This document shows positions 61,994 to 62,410 of a stretch of DNA of 62,410 nt, in pieces (the stretch's first letter is position 1; the number at the start of each line of letters is the position of its first letter). The DNA is from Dactylosporangium sucinum (GTDB lineage Bacteria > Actinomycetota > Actinomycetes > Mycobacteriales > Micromonosporaceae), in contig NZ_BMPI01000052.1 in assembly GCF_014647515.1 (NCBI RefSeq), positions 18,331 through 80,740 on the forward strand, read 5' to 3'. Made by a program: the position numbers and the translations under genes. The notes under the pieces were generated by a model. That model was not told the origin of the DNA and made no database searches. It saw only the letters and a list, made by a program, of their open reading frames with translations.

Positions 61994-62410
61994 CCCCGGT
62001 TGCGCCTATCGGTTTACGGGGCCGGGATCAAGGGCGTAGGGCCTCAAGAAGACGCTCTGCGTCCTTGAAATGGGGCTATCGTCCTGGCGACTAACTCCTT
62101 CGAGCTGTCCGCGACCGCGCGACGGCCGCTACGGCGCCGCGCCCGTACCGCCAGCCCCCACGGGCGGCGCCCTGGCAGGGCGCGGCAACGCAGTAGCGAC
62201 AGCTGCCAGGCGCTCAAAGCCGCATCCGCGTCGTTTCCGACTCAGCATCGAAAGGTTCGCTGTCGCAGGTCCGGCACCGAGGGCAAGGCCCGGTTCGACG
62301 TCGCTGACCGACACGCAAGTCGGCGCAGCCATGCCGCCTAGTACTGCAACGGCGGTTCGTGACTCAGGCTCGTCGCTCGGTTAACCTCCATTGTGGTCAG
62401 TGTGGGGTTG
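61994..62410. other. Right-end non-coding region with possible insertion-sequence end
   Basis: No gene is supported in these 417 bases. A hairpin lies at 62044-62068. The last 73 bases begin with CTAGTACTGCAACGGCGGTT (62338-62357), which resembles sequences at the ends of actinomycete transposase genes; the rest of such an element would lie beyond the window. Confidence 0.4.
62044..62068. terminator. Hairpin after the PLD-helicase gene
   Basis: TCAAG-aa-GACGC (62044-62055), loop TCT, GCGTC-CTTGA (62059-62068) form a 10-bp stem with an AA bulge, 51 bases after the stop codon. Confidence 0.5.

Noticed and set aside
1..62410. tRNA, rRNA and CRISPR arrays
   Set aside because: None recognised by eye on either strand; short cloverleaf-like hairpins seen are terminators or coding-sequence structure.

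Overview
The window is a 62.4 kb stretch of a chromosome from a high-GC Gram-positive actinomycete. GC is roughly 70% by eye, GTG and TTG starts are common, genes are often coupled by ATGA or GTGA overlaps, and many protein families are typical of soil actinobacteria. A member of the Micromonosporaceae is a reasonable guess, but no 16S or other marker gene is present to settle it. No rRNA, tRNA or CRISPR array was recognised.

Positions 1-35,100 look like ordinary chromosome. From the left they hold a secreted GH20 hexosaminidase (cut by the window edge), a quinone-oxidoreductase/MarR divergent pair with two perfect palindromic operators, a LysE-type exporter, an ABC ATPase/membrane pair, a secreted GH54 arabinofuranosidase with a LacI-type operator, a SigE-family sigma factor coupled to a membrane partner, and a four-gene MacB/FtsX-type ABC operon whose first ATPase carries an AbrB-like tail. 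Next come an Hsp70/lipoyl-like/WD40 fusion convergent with a solitary PglX-type DNA methyltransferase, a phytase-like secreted protein, an M43-like metalloprotease, a bifunctional penicillin-binding protein, a protein methyltransferase, a cold shock protein, a Ser/Thr kinase, a frameshifted PEBP gene and a CBS-domain protein.

Positions 35,500-43,060 hold a tightly coupled three-gene operon: a YqiJ-like membrane OB-fold protein, a flotillin (YqiK-like), and a 1,630-residue AAA+ ATPase with an N-terminal DUF3686-type region. The stop/start overlaps argue that the three products work as one membrane-linked machine. This is one of the two best candidates for an under-described system.

From about 44 kb to the right end the content changes to accessory DNA. 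It holds a Nudix hydrolase, a hexapeptide acyltransferase/acyl-CoA-dehydrogenase pair divergent from an XRE regulator with nested TGCAA operators, and a TOTE-type primase-helicase. These are followed by a patchwork of toxin-antitoxin genes and remnants, a T4-beta-like protein with its own palindromic control sites, and an unrecognised 921-residue protein with an RNase-H-like segment. The right end carries two frameshifted small genes, a GIY-YIG nuclease, and a divergent PLD-nuclease/helicase/DUF3427 protein. A possible insertion-sequence end lies at the extreme right. I read this as a defence/mobile island in partial decay. The large helicases and the beta protein are intact, whereas many small genes around them are frameshifted or truncated.
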